Source: Carnegiea gigantea (taxonomy: Eukaryota > Streptophyta > Magnoliopsida > Caryophyllales > Cactaceae). From it: a stretch of DNA of 64,000 bases. The notes beneath the pieces were generated by a model. It was not told the origin of the DNA. It did no database searches and saw nothing but the letters and a program-made list of their open reading frames with translations. The stretch covers positions 1 through 64,000 of the forward strand of contig JAKOGI010001937.1 of assembly GCA_029747015.1 (NCBI GenBank), in the 5' to 3' direction. Within the stretch, counting starts at the first letter, position 1. Every line of letters begins with the position of its first letter. Of the stretch, positions 55,941-64,000 are shown in pieces. The position numbers and the translations under genes are program-made.

Positions 55941-58900
55941 GTACATGAGGGAATTTGAGCAACTCCTTTTAAGAGGAAGCATCTATGAACCCCAAGAGCA
56001 AACCGTGGCTAGGTTTCTCAATGGGTTAAACCCTCTTATTGCAAGAAAGGTGGAACTTCAACCCTACTTCACCTTGGATGATGTTTTCAAGCTAGCTCTC
56101 AAGGTTGAAAAGAGAAAGAAAGAAAAGAGAGTTTTTACTAAACCCCTTCCAAGGGAGCAAGTAAGTTCAAAGCCCCCATTTAAGCCCTTCATTCCTACTA
56201 AACCCGAAGGTACCTCACGGGTTGACAAGGGCAAGACTGTGGCACTCCCTACACCTAAGGAATTGCCTAAGAAACTTGAGGGCAAGAAGTGTTTTAAATG
56301 TCAAGGGTATGGGCACTTCCAATATGATTGCCCCAACCGAAGAGCTATGACCATACAAGAAGTTGAAGAAGTAGATGCCCTATTGATGGAGGCGCAAGAG
56401 GAAGCTCTTGAGGAAGAATCGGACTCCATACAAGAAGAGACTCAACTTGAGGCCGATGAGGGAGAGTTACTTGTCTTAAGAAGGGTTCTACACACCCAAG
56501 ACACTCCTTATGACAAGGCTCAAAGAGACATGATCTTTCACTCCCGGTGCACCATACAAGATAAAGTTTGCAACTTGATTATTGATGGGGGAAGTTGCAC
56601 CAATGTGGCCTCTACCACACTTATTGAGAAACTTGGCATTCCTACTATCTCACATCCCAAGCCTTACTCTCTCAAATGGCTCAATGATGGTGGTGACATT
56701 AAGGTATCAAAACAAGCACTCATCTCTTTTTCAATTGGTAAAAAGTATAGAGATAATGTGCTTTGTGATGTGGTACCCATGAGTGCATGCCATATACTTT
56801 TGGGTCGACCTTGGCAATTTGATAGACATGTCATGCATGATGGTTTTAAGAATACATACTCATTGATCATTGACAAGGAAAAGATTGTTTTAAACCCGTT
56901 ACCTCCAAACCAAGTCCACAAATCTAAACCCGGGGTGGGAAGAGAGAAAAAGAGAGACCTTCTCATGATGAGTGAAACACGGGTTGAGAGAGCTTTAAGC
57001 AAGGGTAAGCAAGTTCTAGATTTACTCATGCTTGAAAGCAACAATGGTGAGGAAGTGACTCCTTTACATCCCAAGATCATTCCCCTCATCTCACAATACA
57101 AAGATGTTTTCCCACAAGATTTACCCCCCGGCCTCCCTCCAATCCGAGGCATTGAGCATCAAATTGACCTCATTCCCGGTGCTCCACTTCCAAATAAAGC
57201 GGCCTATAGATGTAACCCTCAAGAGACCAAAGAGCTTCAAAGGCAAGTTGATGAGTTATTGGCTAGAGGTTATGTGAGGGAGAGCATGAGTCCTTGCTCG
57301 GTTCCAGCATTATTGGTCCCCAAGAAGGATGGCTCATACCGCATGTGTGTAGATAGTAGAGCCATCAACAACATTACTATCAAGTATAGGTATCCCATAC
57401 CTAGGCTTGATGACATGCTTGATGAACTTCATGGCTCCTCCATCTTCTCCAAGATTGATCTAAGGAGTGGATATCACCAAATCCGCATGAGGGAAGGAGA
57501 TGAGTGGAAAACGGCATTCAAGACCAAGGGTGGGCTTTATGAGTGGTTAGTGATGCCCTTTGGCCTCTCTAATGCCCCTAGCACTTTCATGAGGCTGATG
57601 AATGAGGTCTTGAGGCCTTTCCTATGCAAATTTGTAGTGGTCTATTTTAATGATATCCTTATATATTCAAAGAATCAAGAAGATCATCTACATCACTTGG
57701 AAGAAGTATTCAAGGTTCTAAGAGCTCAAAGGCTCTTTGGCAAGCTAGAAAAATGTGAGTTCTTTGCACCCCAAGTCACATTTTTGGGGTATGTTGTTTC
57801 TTGTGATGGCATCTCCATGGACCAAGGCAAAGTGGAAGCTATCAAGTCATGGCCAACTCCCACCACCATCACAGAAGTTAGGAGTTTTCATGGCTTGGCA
57901 TCCTTCTATAGGAGATTCATCAAGGGGTTTAGCACCCTCATGGCCCCCATCACCGAATGCATGAAGAAAGGAACATTTGAGTGGACAAAGGCCGCCCATG
58001 TTGCCTTTGAGAAACTCAAGTCCAAGTTATGTGAGGCCCCGGTATTAGCTCTTCCCGACTTCAACAAGCTCTTCGAAGTTGATTGTGATGCAAGTGGAGT
58101 TGGCATAGGGGCTGTCCTTATGCAAGATCTACGCCCAATTGCCTATTTTAGTGAGAAGCTCAATGGATCAAGGAGGAATTATTCAACATATGACAAGGAA
58201 TTCTACGCATTGGTGAGGGCCCTTGATCATTGGTCTCATTACTTAAGGCCAAAACAATTCGTGCTCCATTCGGACCATGAGGCTTTGAAGTATTTAAATG
58301 GCCAACACAAACTCAATCCAAGGCATGCTAAATGGGTTGAATTCTTGCAAAGCTTCTCATTTGTGGCCAAACATAAGAAGGGGAGTATCAATGTGGTTGC
58401 GGATGCTCTTTCAAGGCGGTATTCTCTACTAGCCGTGATGGAAGCACGGGTCCTTGGCTTCCAATTCATCCGTGACTACTACCAAGAAGATGATGATTTC
58501 AAACCCTACCTTGTCGAACAAGAGAGCAACAAGCATGGCCCTTATACGCTTCAAGAAGGCTTCTTATTCAAAGGCAACAAGCTATGCATTCCAAAGGGTC
58601 CAATCCGAAAGCTTCTTGTCAAGGAAGTTCATGGAGGCGGCCTAGCCGGTCATTTTGGGATCAACAAGACCATTGATATGCTCAAGGAATATTTTTATTG
58701 GCCAAGAATGGGAGGGGATGTTCATGAGGTGACTTCCAAGTGTTCTATTTGTCAACAAGCTAAGAGTCAATTCCATCAAGGGCTGTACACTCCTTTACCT
58801 ATTCCTAATGGTCCATGGGAGGATGTGAGCATGGACTTCATAGTTGCTCTCCCAAGAACTCAAAGAGGCAAGGATTCTATTATGGTAGTGGTGGACCATT

Positions 58901-59886
58901 TCTCAAATATGGCTCACTTCATCCCATGTGAAAAGACCGATGACGCATCTCACATAGCTCACCTCTACTTCAAAGAAGTTGTTAAGCTTCATGGCATTCT
59001 TAAGAGCATTGTGTCGGATCGGGATACAAAGTTTCTTAGCCACTTTTGGAGATGCTTATGGAAGCTCCTTGGTACTAAGCTCTTGTATAGTACTTCCCAC
59101 CATCCTCAAACCGATGGCCAAACCGAAGTCACCAACAAAACTCTTGCTACTTTGCTTAGAAGTTTGGTGCGCAAAAACATTAAGGAGTGGGATCTCAAGC
59201 TTCCCCATGCTGAATTTGCATACAACCGCACTCCTAGTTTTGCTACGGCACACTCTCCCTTCGAATCATGCTATGGGATCAATCCTCTAACTCCCCTAGA
59301 ACTCATACCTCTTCCACTTGAGTCTAGAGTGAGCTATGAGGCCGAGGAGAGGGCCAAAGAGATGAAGAAACTTCACCAAGAAATTCGGGCCAAGATTGAG
59401 AAGACAAATGAGATGTATAAAGCTAGAGCCAACAAGCACCGCAAAGCCATCACCTTCAAACCCATGGATTTGGTATGGATACATTTGAGAAAGGAGAGGT
59501 TTCCCTCTAGAAGAAAGAACAAGCTCATGCCAAGGAGTGATGGCCCATTTAAGGTCCTTGAAAGGGTCAATGATAATGCTTACAAGTTAGAGCTACCCGG
59601 GAACATGGGTGTATCATCTACCTTCAATGTGGGTGATCTCACACCCTATCTTGAGGATGAAGAAGAAGGTGTTGATTTGAGGGCAAATCACATTCAAGAA
59701 GGGGAGGATGAAGCAAATGTCTTGCCTACACAAGTCCAAGAGAACTCACAACTCCTCCTCAATGCTCACAAGCTTCATCAAAGGGGACTTGATCCTTGTA
59801 CCAACTTAGAACTTCAATTCCACACTCATCCTAAACCCTTGGGACCTATTACTCTTCTATTTTGGAAAGGACAAGGGACCTTCTAA
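55927..59886 (+). CDS. Element D gag C-terminus and pol polyprotein, 1319 codons
   Basis: Long uninterrupted frame. Order: gag C-terminus; zinc knuckle C122-X2-C125-X4-H130-X4-C135; aspartic protease at about D220 (LIIDGGSCTNVAS); RT from about residue 410 with KDGSYRMCVDSRAINN and the palm YFND at residues 573-576, where Asn575 replaces the first catalytic Asp; RNase H from about D719 (EVDCDASGVGIGAVL); integrase with an H-H-C-C zinc region (CSICQQAKS) and a DDE core (MDFIVALP, VSDRDTKF, TDGQTEVTNKTL); then a GPF-type C-terminal fold (DGPFKVLERVNDNAYKLELPG). The last 59 codons lie in the 3' LTR. Polyprotein for reverse transcription and integration; inactive RT is expected. Confidence 0.95.
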   Translation: MSVGEYMREFEQLLLRGSIYEPQEQTVARFLNGLNPLIARKVELQPYFTLDDVFKLALKVEKRKKEKRVFTKPLPREQVSSKPPFKPFIPTKPEGTSRVDKGKTVALPTPKELPKKLEGKKCFKCQGYGHFQYDCPNRRAMTIQEVEEVDALLMEAQEEALEEESDSIQEETQLEADEGELLVLRRVLHTQDTPYDKAQRDMIFHSRCTIQDKVCNLIIDGGSCTNVASTTLIEKLGIPTISHPKPYSLKWLNDGGDIKVSKQALISFSIGKKYRDNVLCDVVPMSACHILLGRPWQFDRHVMHDGFKNTYSLIIDKEKIVLNPLPPNQVHKSKPGVGREKKRDLLMMSETRVERALSKGKQVLDLLMLESNNGEEVTPLHPKIIPLISQYKDVFPQDLPPGLPPIRGIEHQIDLIPGAPLPNKAAYRCNPQETKELQRQVDELLARGYVRESMSPCSVPALLVPKKDGSYRMCVDSRAINNITIKYRYPIPRLDDMLDELHGSSIFSKIDLRSGYHQIRMREGDEWKTAFKTKGGLYEWLVMPFGLSNAPSTFMRLMNEVLRPFLCKFVVVYFNDILIYSKNQEDHLHHLEEVFKVLRAQRLFGKLEKCEFFAPQVTFLGYVVSCDGISMDQGKVEAIKSWPTPTTITEVRSFHGLASFYRRFIKGFSTLMAPITECMKKGTFEWTKAAHVAFEKLKSKLCEAPVLALPDFNKLFEVDCDASGVGIGAVLMQDLRPIAYFSEKLNGSRRNYSTYDKEFYALVRALDHWSHYLRPKQFVLHSDHEALKYLNGQHKLNPRHAKWVEFLQSFSFVAKHKKGSINVVADALSRRYSLLAVMEARVLGFQFIRDYYQEDDDFKPYLVEQESNKHGPYTLQEGFLFKGNKLCIPKGPIRKLLVKEVHGGGLAGHFGINKTIDMLKEYFYWPRMGGDVHEVTSKCSICQQAKSQFHQGLYTPLPIPNGPWEDVSMDFIVALPRTQRGKDSIMVVVDHFSNMAHFIPCEKTDDASHIAHLYFKEVVKLHGILKSIVSDRDTKFLSHFWRCLWKLLGTKLLYSTSHHPQTDGQTEVTNKTLATLLRSLVRKNIKEWDLKLPHAEFAYNRTPSFATAHSPFESCYGINPLTPLELIPLPLESRVSYEAEERAKEMKKLHQEIRAKIEKTNEMYKARANKHRKAITFKPMDLVWIHLRKERFPSRRKNKLMPRSDGPFKVLERVNDNAYKLELPGNMGVSSTFNVGDLTPYLEDEEEGVDLRANHIQEGEDEANVLPTQVQENSQLLLNAHKLHQRGLDPCTNLELQFHTHPKPLGPITLLFWKGQGTF
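59694..59708 (+). other. Polypurine tract of element D
   Basis: AAGAAGGGGAGGA-rich run directly before the 3' LTR, inside the pol frame. Confidence 0.75.
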
Positions 59887-60684
59887 GGAGTTTGGTTCAT
59901 CAAAGCAAATTAAGCCCAAGTTTTAACCCGGTTTGTGGGCTTGATTACCCAAGCTTAGTATGGGATCAAAGTGCTGAAAATCCACTTTTTGGGAACCTTC
60001 TTATTTCAGCTAAAAGAGCACAAAGAGAATTCTAAGGTAAGGCATGTGATCATAGGTCAAGAGGAGTCCTTTTCCCTATGCTGCAATTTCTGCCCAGCCT
60101 GCATAAGCTGCACTCTCTGCCCCATATCTCCCAAATAACAACTCCAATCTGCATACCACTTGAGCCACGTGAAAGCTAACTTCCTAGGCTTTCTAGGAAA
60201 GTCTATTTCATCAGATTTGGCCCAGGAAACTAGGAGATATGGCTGCTCAAACTTGACCTTGGTAAACTGAAAATTTGTGACAAAAGTAGAGGGCACTCTT
60301 TAGCTTCTAATTTATTGCTTTTTGGTTCCCCATGCTTTGTGGGTTTTGAGAGTCCTTTTGGCTGCCTTCTCTTTTGCTGTCAAAGGCTCCCTTATATAAG
60401 GGAGGCCTTAGTTTGTAAGTTTTCAGATTTGGAATACATGCATTGCTAGTTTGAGCTTTCTCTCTCTTAAATCTTGAGTTCTCTTTATCCTTTTCAAAGG
60501 TGGTGAGTTCTTGAGTGGAATCCTTTATAGAGTTTGTGGGTGGCATAGCCTTTAAACAAATTCTTGGTGGGTCCTTAGGCTTGATTAGTGGCATAACCTT
60601 TAAATCAAGTCATATCTTTCTTCCAAGGGAAAAATTGTAATCAAACTCAAGTAATTCACTCCCATCCCATTAGCCCACGCTCCA
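59709..60684 (+). repeat. 3' LTR of element D
   Basis: 976 bases, TGAAGCAAATG...CGCTCCA, followed by CAAAT. Its first 178 bases are the end of the pol frame (stop at 59884-59886). Confidence 0.95.
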
Positions 60685-60689
60685 CAAAT

Positions 60690-61199
60690 GGACACGCGCC
60701 CTTAAACATTGATGTAGATAGCACAGTGACCCTACAACAGAACATAATGGAATACCTGTCATCTTCACCAAGGCATAGTACCGCTTCTCTTCCCTTGGTT
60801 GCAATCCACTTTGCAACAATTATTTGAATTAGAGTTAAATAATTTAGGATCATACCATTTTGTAGCCGTAGGTGTTTCATTCTGTTTCTGCACACATGTC
60901 TTCTTTTGTTACTTCTTGTACTTAGTTTTGAAGGTTGGAAATCAATGCTAGAGGCCTCAGATGCACTGATTGAAGGAAAGACAACCACTACTCTCCATGC
61001 ATGTCATAGAGGTTAATGTAGAGTCAAAAGTTGTGCTCTACTCATCAAATTTCATGCCACATCTGCTGCTTGTACCGTCTTCCTTACTGACTTCTCCTAT
61101 GTTCATCTGCTGCTCACAACTAGCCGTCATGCTGAAAGTTCAGTCAATGGAGCAGGCGTAAATGCTTGGCAATAATTTTCAACACTCATATGTGTGTCC
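60690..61199. other. Flank of element D, possible decayed exons
   Basis: Minus-strand frames here are unconvincing. An exon-like end (AAGATGACAG then GTATTCC on the minus strand at about 60755) could belong to the same gene as the TPR fragment. No firm call. Confidence 0.3.
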
Positions 61200-61630
61200 T
61201 TTACGATTTCTATATTAGTTTGGTCAATCTGCTAGCCTCTCGCAAGTCCAACAAAGCTTGCTGAATATTGCACAACACAAGTGTTGCCTTGGATAATGTA
61301 AACAGAGCTTTTGTGTTGTAATGCTCAAATTCAAGAACTAAAGAACACAAAGCCATTGCTTTGTCAAACTTTCCTTGCCTTAGTTCTGTGGCAGCTACAT
61401 TAAGATTAAGAGCGATGACCAAATATCTAATATTTTCTTCAAAAATCTTAGAAACACTGCAACTATGGCTAACATATATAATCCAGAGCCTGAGGGTAAT
61501 CATCATCCATAAAATACTTATTCCCCGCATCCTTCAAAATGTAGACCCTATAGGGAATTTCGTGAGGTCATTCCAAATGCATAACAGTCTTCCCCATTTC
61601 TTCCAAATCTTCCTGCTCTAGGTAGGTATG
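61200..61630 (-). pseudogene. TPR-domain protein fragment, broken
   Basis: Minus strand from a CTAG acceptor-like site at about 61621: QEDLEEMGKTVMHLE, a stop, ILKDAGNKYFMDDDYPQALDY, a frame change, then ALNLNVAATELRQGKFDKAM and ALCSLVLEFEHYNTKALF, LSKATLVLCNIQQALLDLREAS. Two helix-pair repeats with the TPR spacing (N..A....G.F..A.., then A..... L..NI..AL.DL) are visible. TPR repeats bind partner proteins, often chaperones; the parent gene was not identified. Two frame breaks in 400 bases indicate a pseudogene or a captured fragment. Confidence 0.55.
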
Positions 61631-64000
61631 AATCATAGTAGTAAAAAGGGGATTGTCTAAGCCACTGTCCAATAGGGGGTCCATATTATCAAGAAAGACC
61701 CAGAAATAGGGACACTCTTCCAAGACCAAATACAAATAGAAAACTAAAACTCCCAGACCACTATATCACCAACACAAAAAAGCAAAGCAATGTTCTAAGC
61801 TATAACAACCAAATCAGAGCATATGGACTTCGCCAGTGAATATTGGTGGATAAGAAATGGTAAGAAGAAGGGACGTCCGCATTTGAGATTTCCTGTACGG
61901 CGATCAATAGTAGTGTCATCTCTATTCCAATTACCCAACTTGATAACTATTATGATACTTACATGACTTTAATCCCAATTCCCAAAGGTCTTTCTCTCGT
62001 AGTCGATGGTTGTGAGCACGAAAGTGTGGGTAGATATGAAGACTAGAGATGAATTGGAGGAGTCAAGGGATGAAACCGAGAAATCTATATTATTATTATA
62101 ATAATCATAAAAGAAAAATGACGTTGACTCTCATCTCCTTAATTTTACGAGTTGTATTTGTTGACAATCCTTGATTTAAAGCTACGTCTCAACTGTTCGT
62201 GTCCTAAATAAAATATGCAAATTAGCAAAAAAATTTATTGACGAAATTACTGATGCCATAATGTAAAGGAAGTTAACTAAAGTTAACTGCACGCTCATTC
62301 TCTCTTCCCCTCCACTTTTCGCTCTCTTCCCGCTCTATCTTCTTCCACCAACGTTGCTGTCTCTCCTCCTCCCCAAATCTCCACTGTAAAAGCCCAGCTC
62401 AATACCATAATCGACACACCTTATCGTGGTAGAAGGCTTTGGATATTGGGACCGGACAACCCTTATTCACATCCCCTTCGTTGTCGTCCCTGCCTCTTTC
62501 CCCCCCGGCAGCCACCTTCCCACTTTCTTACTGGGATTTTCTCCCCAACCTCCGTCACCCACTGAAACTTTTCATGTCCTGGATTGATCGAATGACGAAA
62601 AGTAATAGAAACGAAATAAAGGTATGAGCCAATAGAGGTCTTGGGCTTGGGAATTTCATAATTGCGAGGGTGATGATTGATAAGACCAAGAAGCCGTTGT
62701 CAAAAATGCACTGAAAGAGGCAATAAGTTAACAACATTCCATTACATAGGAAACTCATTGGCTCTGTTCATTTGTGTAATTTATGTGTTCATCTATTCAA
62801 CTTGATGTTGTTGAGTTTCATTAACTTGTGTTTCCATAAGTGTTTCACTTTGGGAATTTCATGGGTATGAGTGTTCCCTTTGGAGTTTACGATCCTGCTC
62901 TATCACTGTTTGGATTTTCAGTTTCATTTCTTAGTGAGCATAATTATGTTTAATATTGAGTTTCGTAAAGGATACATAGCGTACATTCGTTTAATCAACT
63001 TCGGAGTCACCATTTCTCTAACATTTTTGATTGATGCAGTGATATATATGCAAGGTTCAGCGTCACTTTTTGAAAGCTTGCCACGTTAACACAACTCTAC
63101 AATTAGCAACATTCTGATGAGTTCCAACATATGTATGTAATGCATGTGGCCTTAAATGAGAGGAAATACGCTTAGATGGGTAAAAGTAGTATTGGGATCT
63201 AGATGAGTATGTTTAGTGTGTATTTTTGCCTAATTTTTATTTTACACTCCCACCGCTTTTATTTTTTGTGATTCTATAAACCAAATAGGCTTAATTATTG
63301 TTTTCAATACAGTGTGAAATGCAACAAAAATTACTTTTGCTAAACTTTGAAATTCATCTCTTCAATCTGCATTTACTTCTTGGCTATTGATCAGTGAAAT
63401 AAAGAGTAGGAGTCCTATTTTATGGAGGAAATTTGAGGAGTGCTATTTCAGGGAGGCATTTAATTTCTTGAATCTAGCTATGATATGATATCATGTGTCA
63501 TGTAACACATGATAAATATAAACATGGCATTGCAGCATATTTGATGTTGATATGGATAGTCATTTTTAGTTTTTCTTGACTCTAAGATTTCGTTCCAAAT
63601 TAATGGAAGATCTGATGGGATTGTTTGTGCCTCACATCATGTTTGATGTTACCTCGGATGTTAATATTTTTCCCCCCCCCAATATAAGAATAGGCATCAG
63701 AATTTGCAAAAGATTAAAAATGCAGATCGAAAAAAAGTAGGCAATTGGAGGACTTCTATGATGAGATGCAAGAGTGTATGAATCAGTATGACTATCAACT
63801 TAGTTATCTTTCACTAGGTATGATATTTAGGTCCTAGCTGTCATTCTTTATCTTCTTCTATGTTTGGTGAATATCTGATCAATTTTTTTTTTAATGGCTA
63901 TTGTATACAAGAATGTTTTTGCTTGATAGCTACTTTATCTAATGTGATGAGATTAATTCTATTATATAATCTATCATTGATCAGTTTAGTACCATATTTT
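61631..64000. other. No gene supported in the last 2.4 kb
   Basis: A C/T-rich patch at about 62290-62390 resembles a 5' leader, and the 62-codon frame at 62439 follows it, but there is no family motif. Another exon-like segment (LEDFYDEMQECMNQYDYQL) lies at about 63750-63818, bounded by AG at its left and AG/GTATGA at its right. These could be exons of a gene running past 64000. Otherwise AT-rich DNA with a C9 run near 63673. Confidence 0.35.

Larger units (their letters stand above)
53863..60684 (+). mobile_element. Chromovirus-type Ty3-gypsy LTR retrotransposon (element D), nearly intact
   Basis: LTRs 53863-54841 and 59709-60684, TG...CA ends, target duplication CAAAT (53858-53862 and 60685-60689). 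Initiator-Met PBS, gag-pol, purine tract. LTRs differ at about twenty sites by eye over roughly 980 bases, so the insertion is fairly young. RT and integrase sequence and the reading frame running into the 3' LTR suggest the CRM/Reina side of the chromoviruses; I see no chromodomain. A gag frameshift and an RT active-site change make this copy inactive by itself. Confidence 0.95.

Noticed and set aside
62439..62627. Possible first exon after a C/T-rich leader
   Set aside because: No recognisable protein family, no supported splice pattern; left as unassigned.
1..64000. CRISPR arrays, operons, rRNA or organelle DNA
   Set aside because: None seen; repeats present are eukaryotic transposons, minisatellites and microsatellites.

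Overview
The window is plant nuclear DNA, almost certainly from a flowering plant (probably a eudicot; the species is not identifiable). It is AT-rich and holds one intact host gene in a dense, nested field of transposable elements. The evidence is GT-AG introns, plant-type Ty1-copia, Ty3-gypsy, L1, RTE, TRIM and Helitron elements, and a plant-type GT29 sialyltransferase-like gene.

Layout. 1-4381: two Helitron 3' ends of one family (ending in CTAG at 448 and 4381), the second downstream of a Helitron helicase relic, plus an L1-type LINE 3' fragment on the minus strand (1704-2690). 4382-8255: unassigned AT-rich DNA, a degenerate short-repeat field, two tRNA-SINE-like relics and an RTE-type LINE relic. 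About 8270-25239: an old, decayed Tat-type Ty3-gypsy element whose integrase gene is split by a younger gag-protease element (call it A, 14364-21668, TSD CAAAG). 25270-25475: a degenerate minisatellite. 27368-29753: a Helitron with an RPA1-like gene relic. 30080-30728: a TRIM (TSD ATTAT) about 280 bp upstream of the host gene. 31011-36432: the 12-exon sialyltransferase-like gene, whose exons can be joined into an open 438-codon frame.

37860-53790: an L1 LINE on the minus strand, split by a Ty1-copia element (39025-51891, TSD GGTTT). The copia gag is itself split by a second gag-protease element of the same family as A (call it B, 43602-51023, TSD AGTTA). 53863-60684: a chromovirus-type Ty3-gypsy element (call it D, TSD CAAAT) with a 1319-codon gag-pol frame. 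61200-61630: a TPR-protein pseudogene fragment. The last 2.4 kb has no gene I can support.

How the parts relate. The nesting order is readable: L1, then copia, then B on the right; Tat element, then A on the left. A and B carry gag and an Athila-type protease but no reverse transcriptase, so they must depend on another element for copying. D is nearly intact but has a gag frameshift and an Asp-to-Asn change in the RT catalytic pair. The same kind of change is seen in three other RTs here. The most unusual shared structure is an array of short GC-rich palindromes (sense core GCACGACCGTGCCAC) in the LTRs of A and B and in the leader of D, which are otherwise unrelated.
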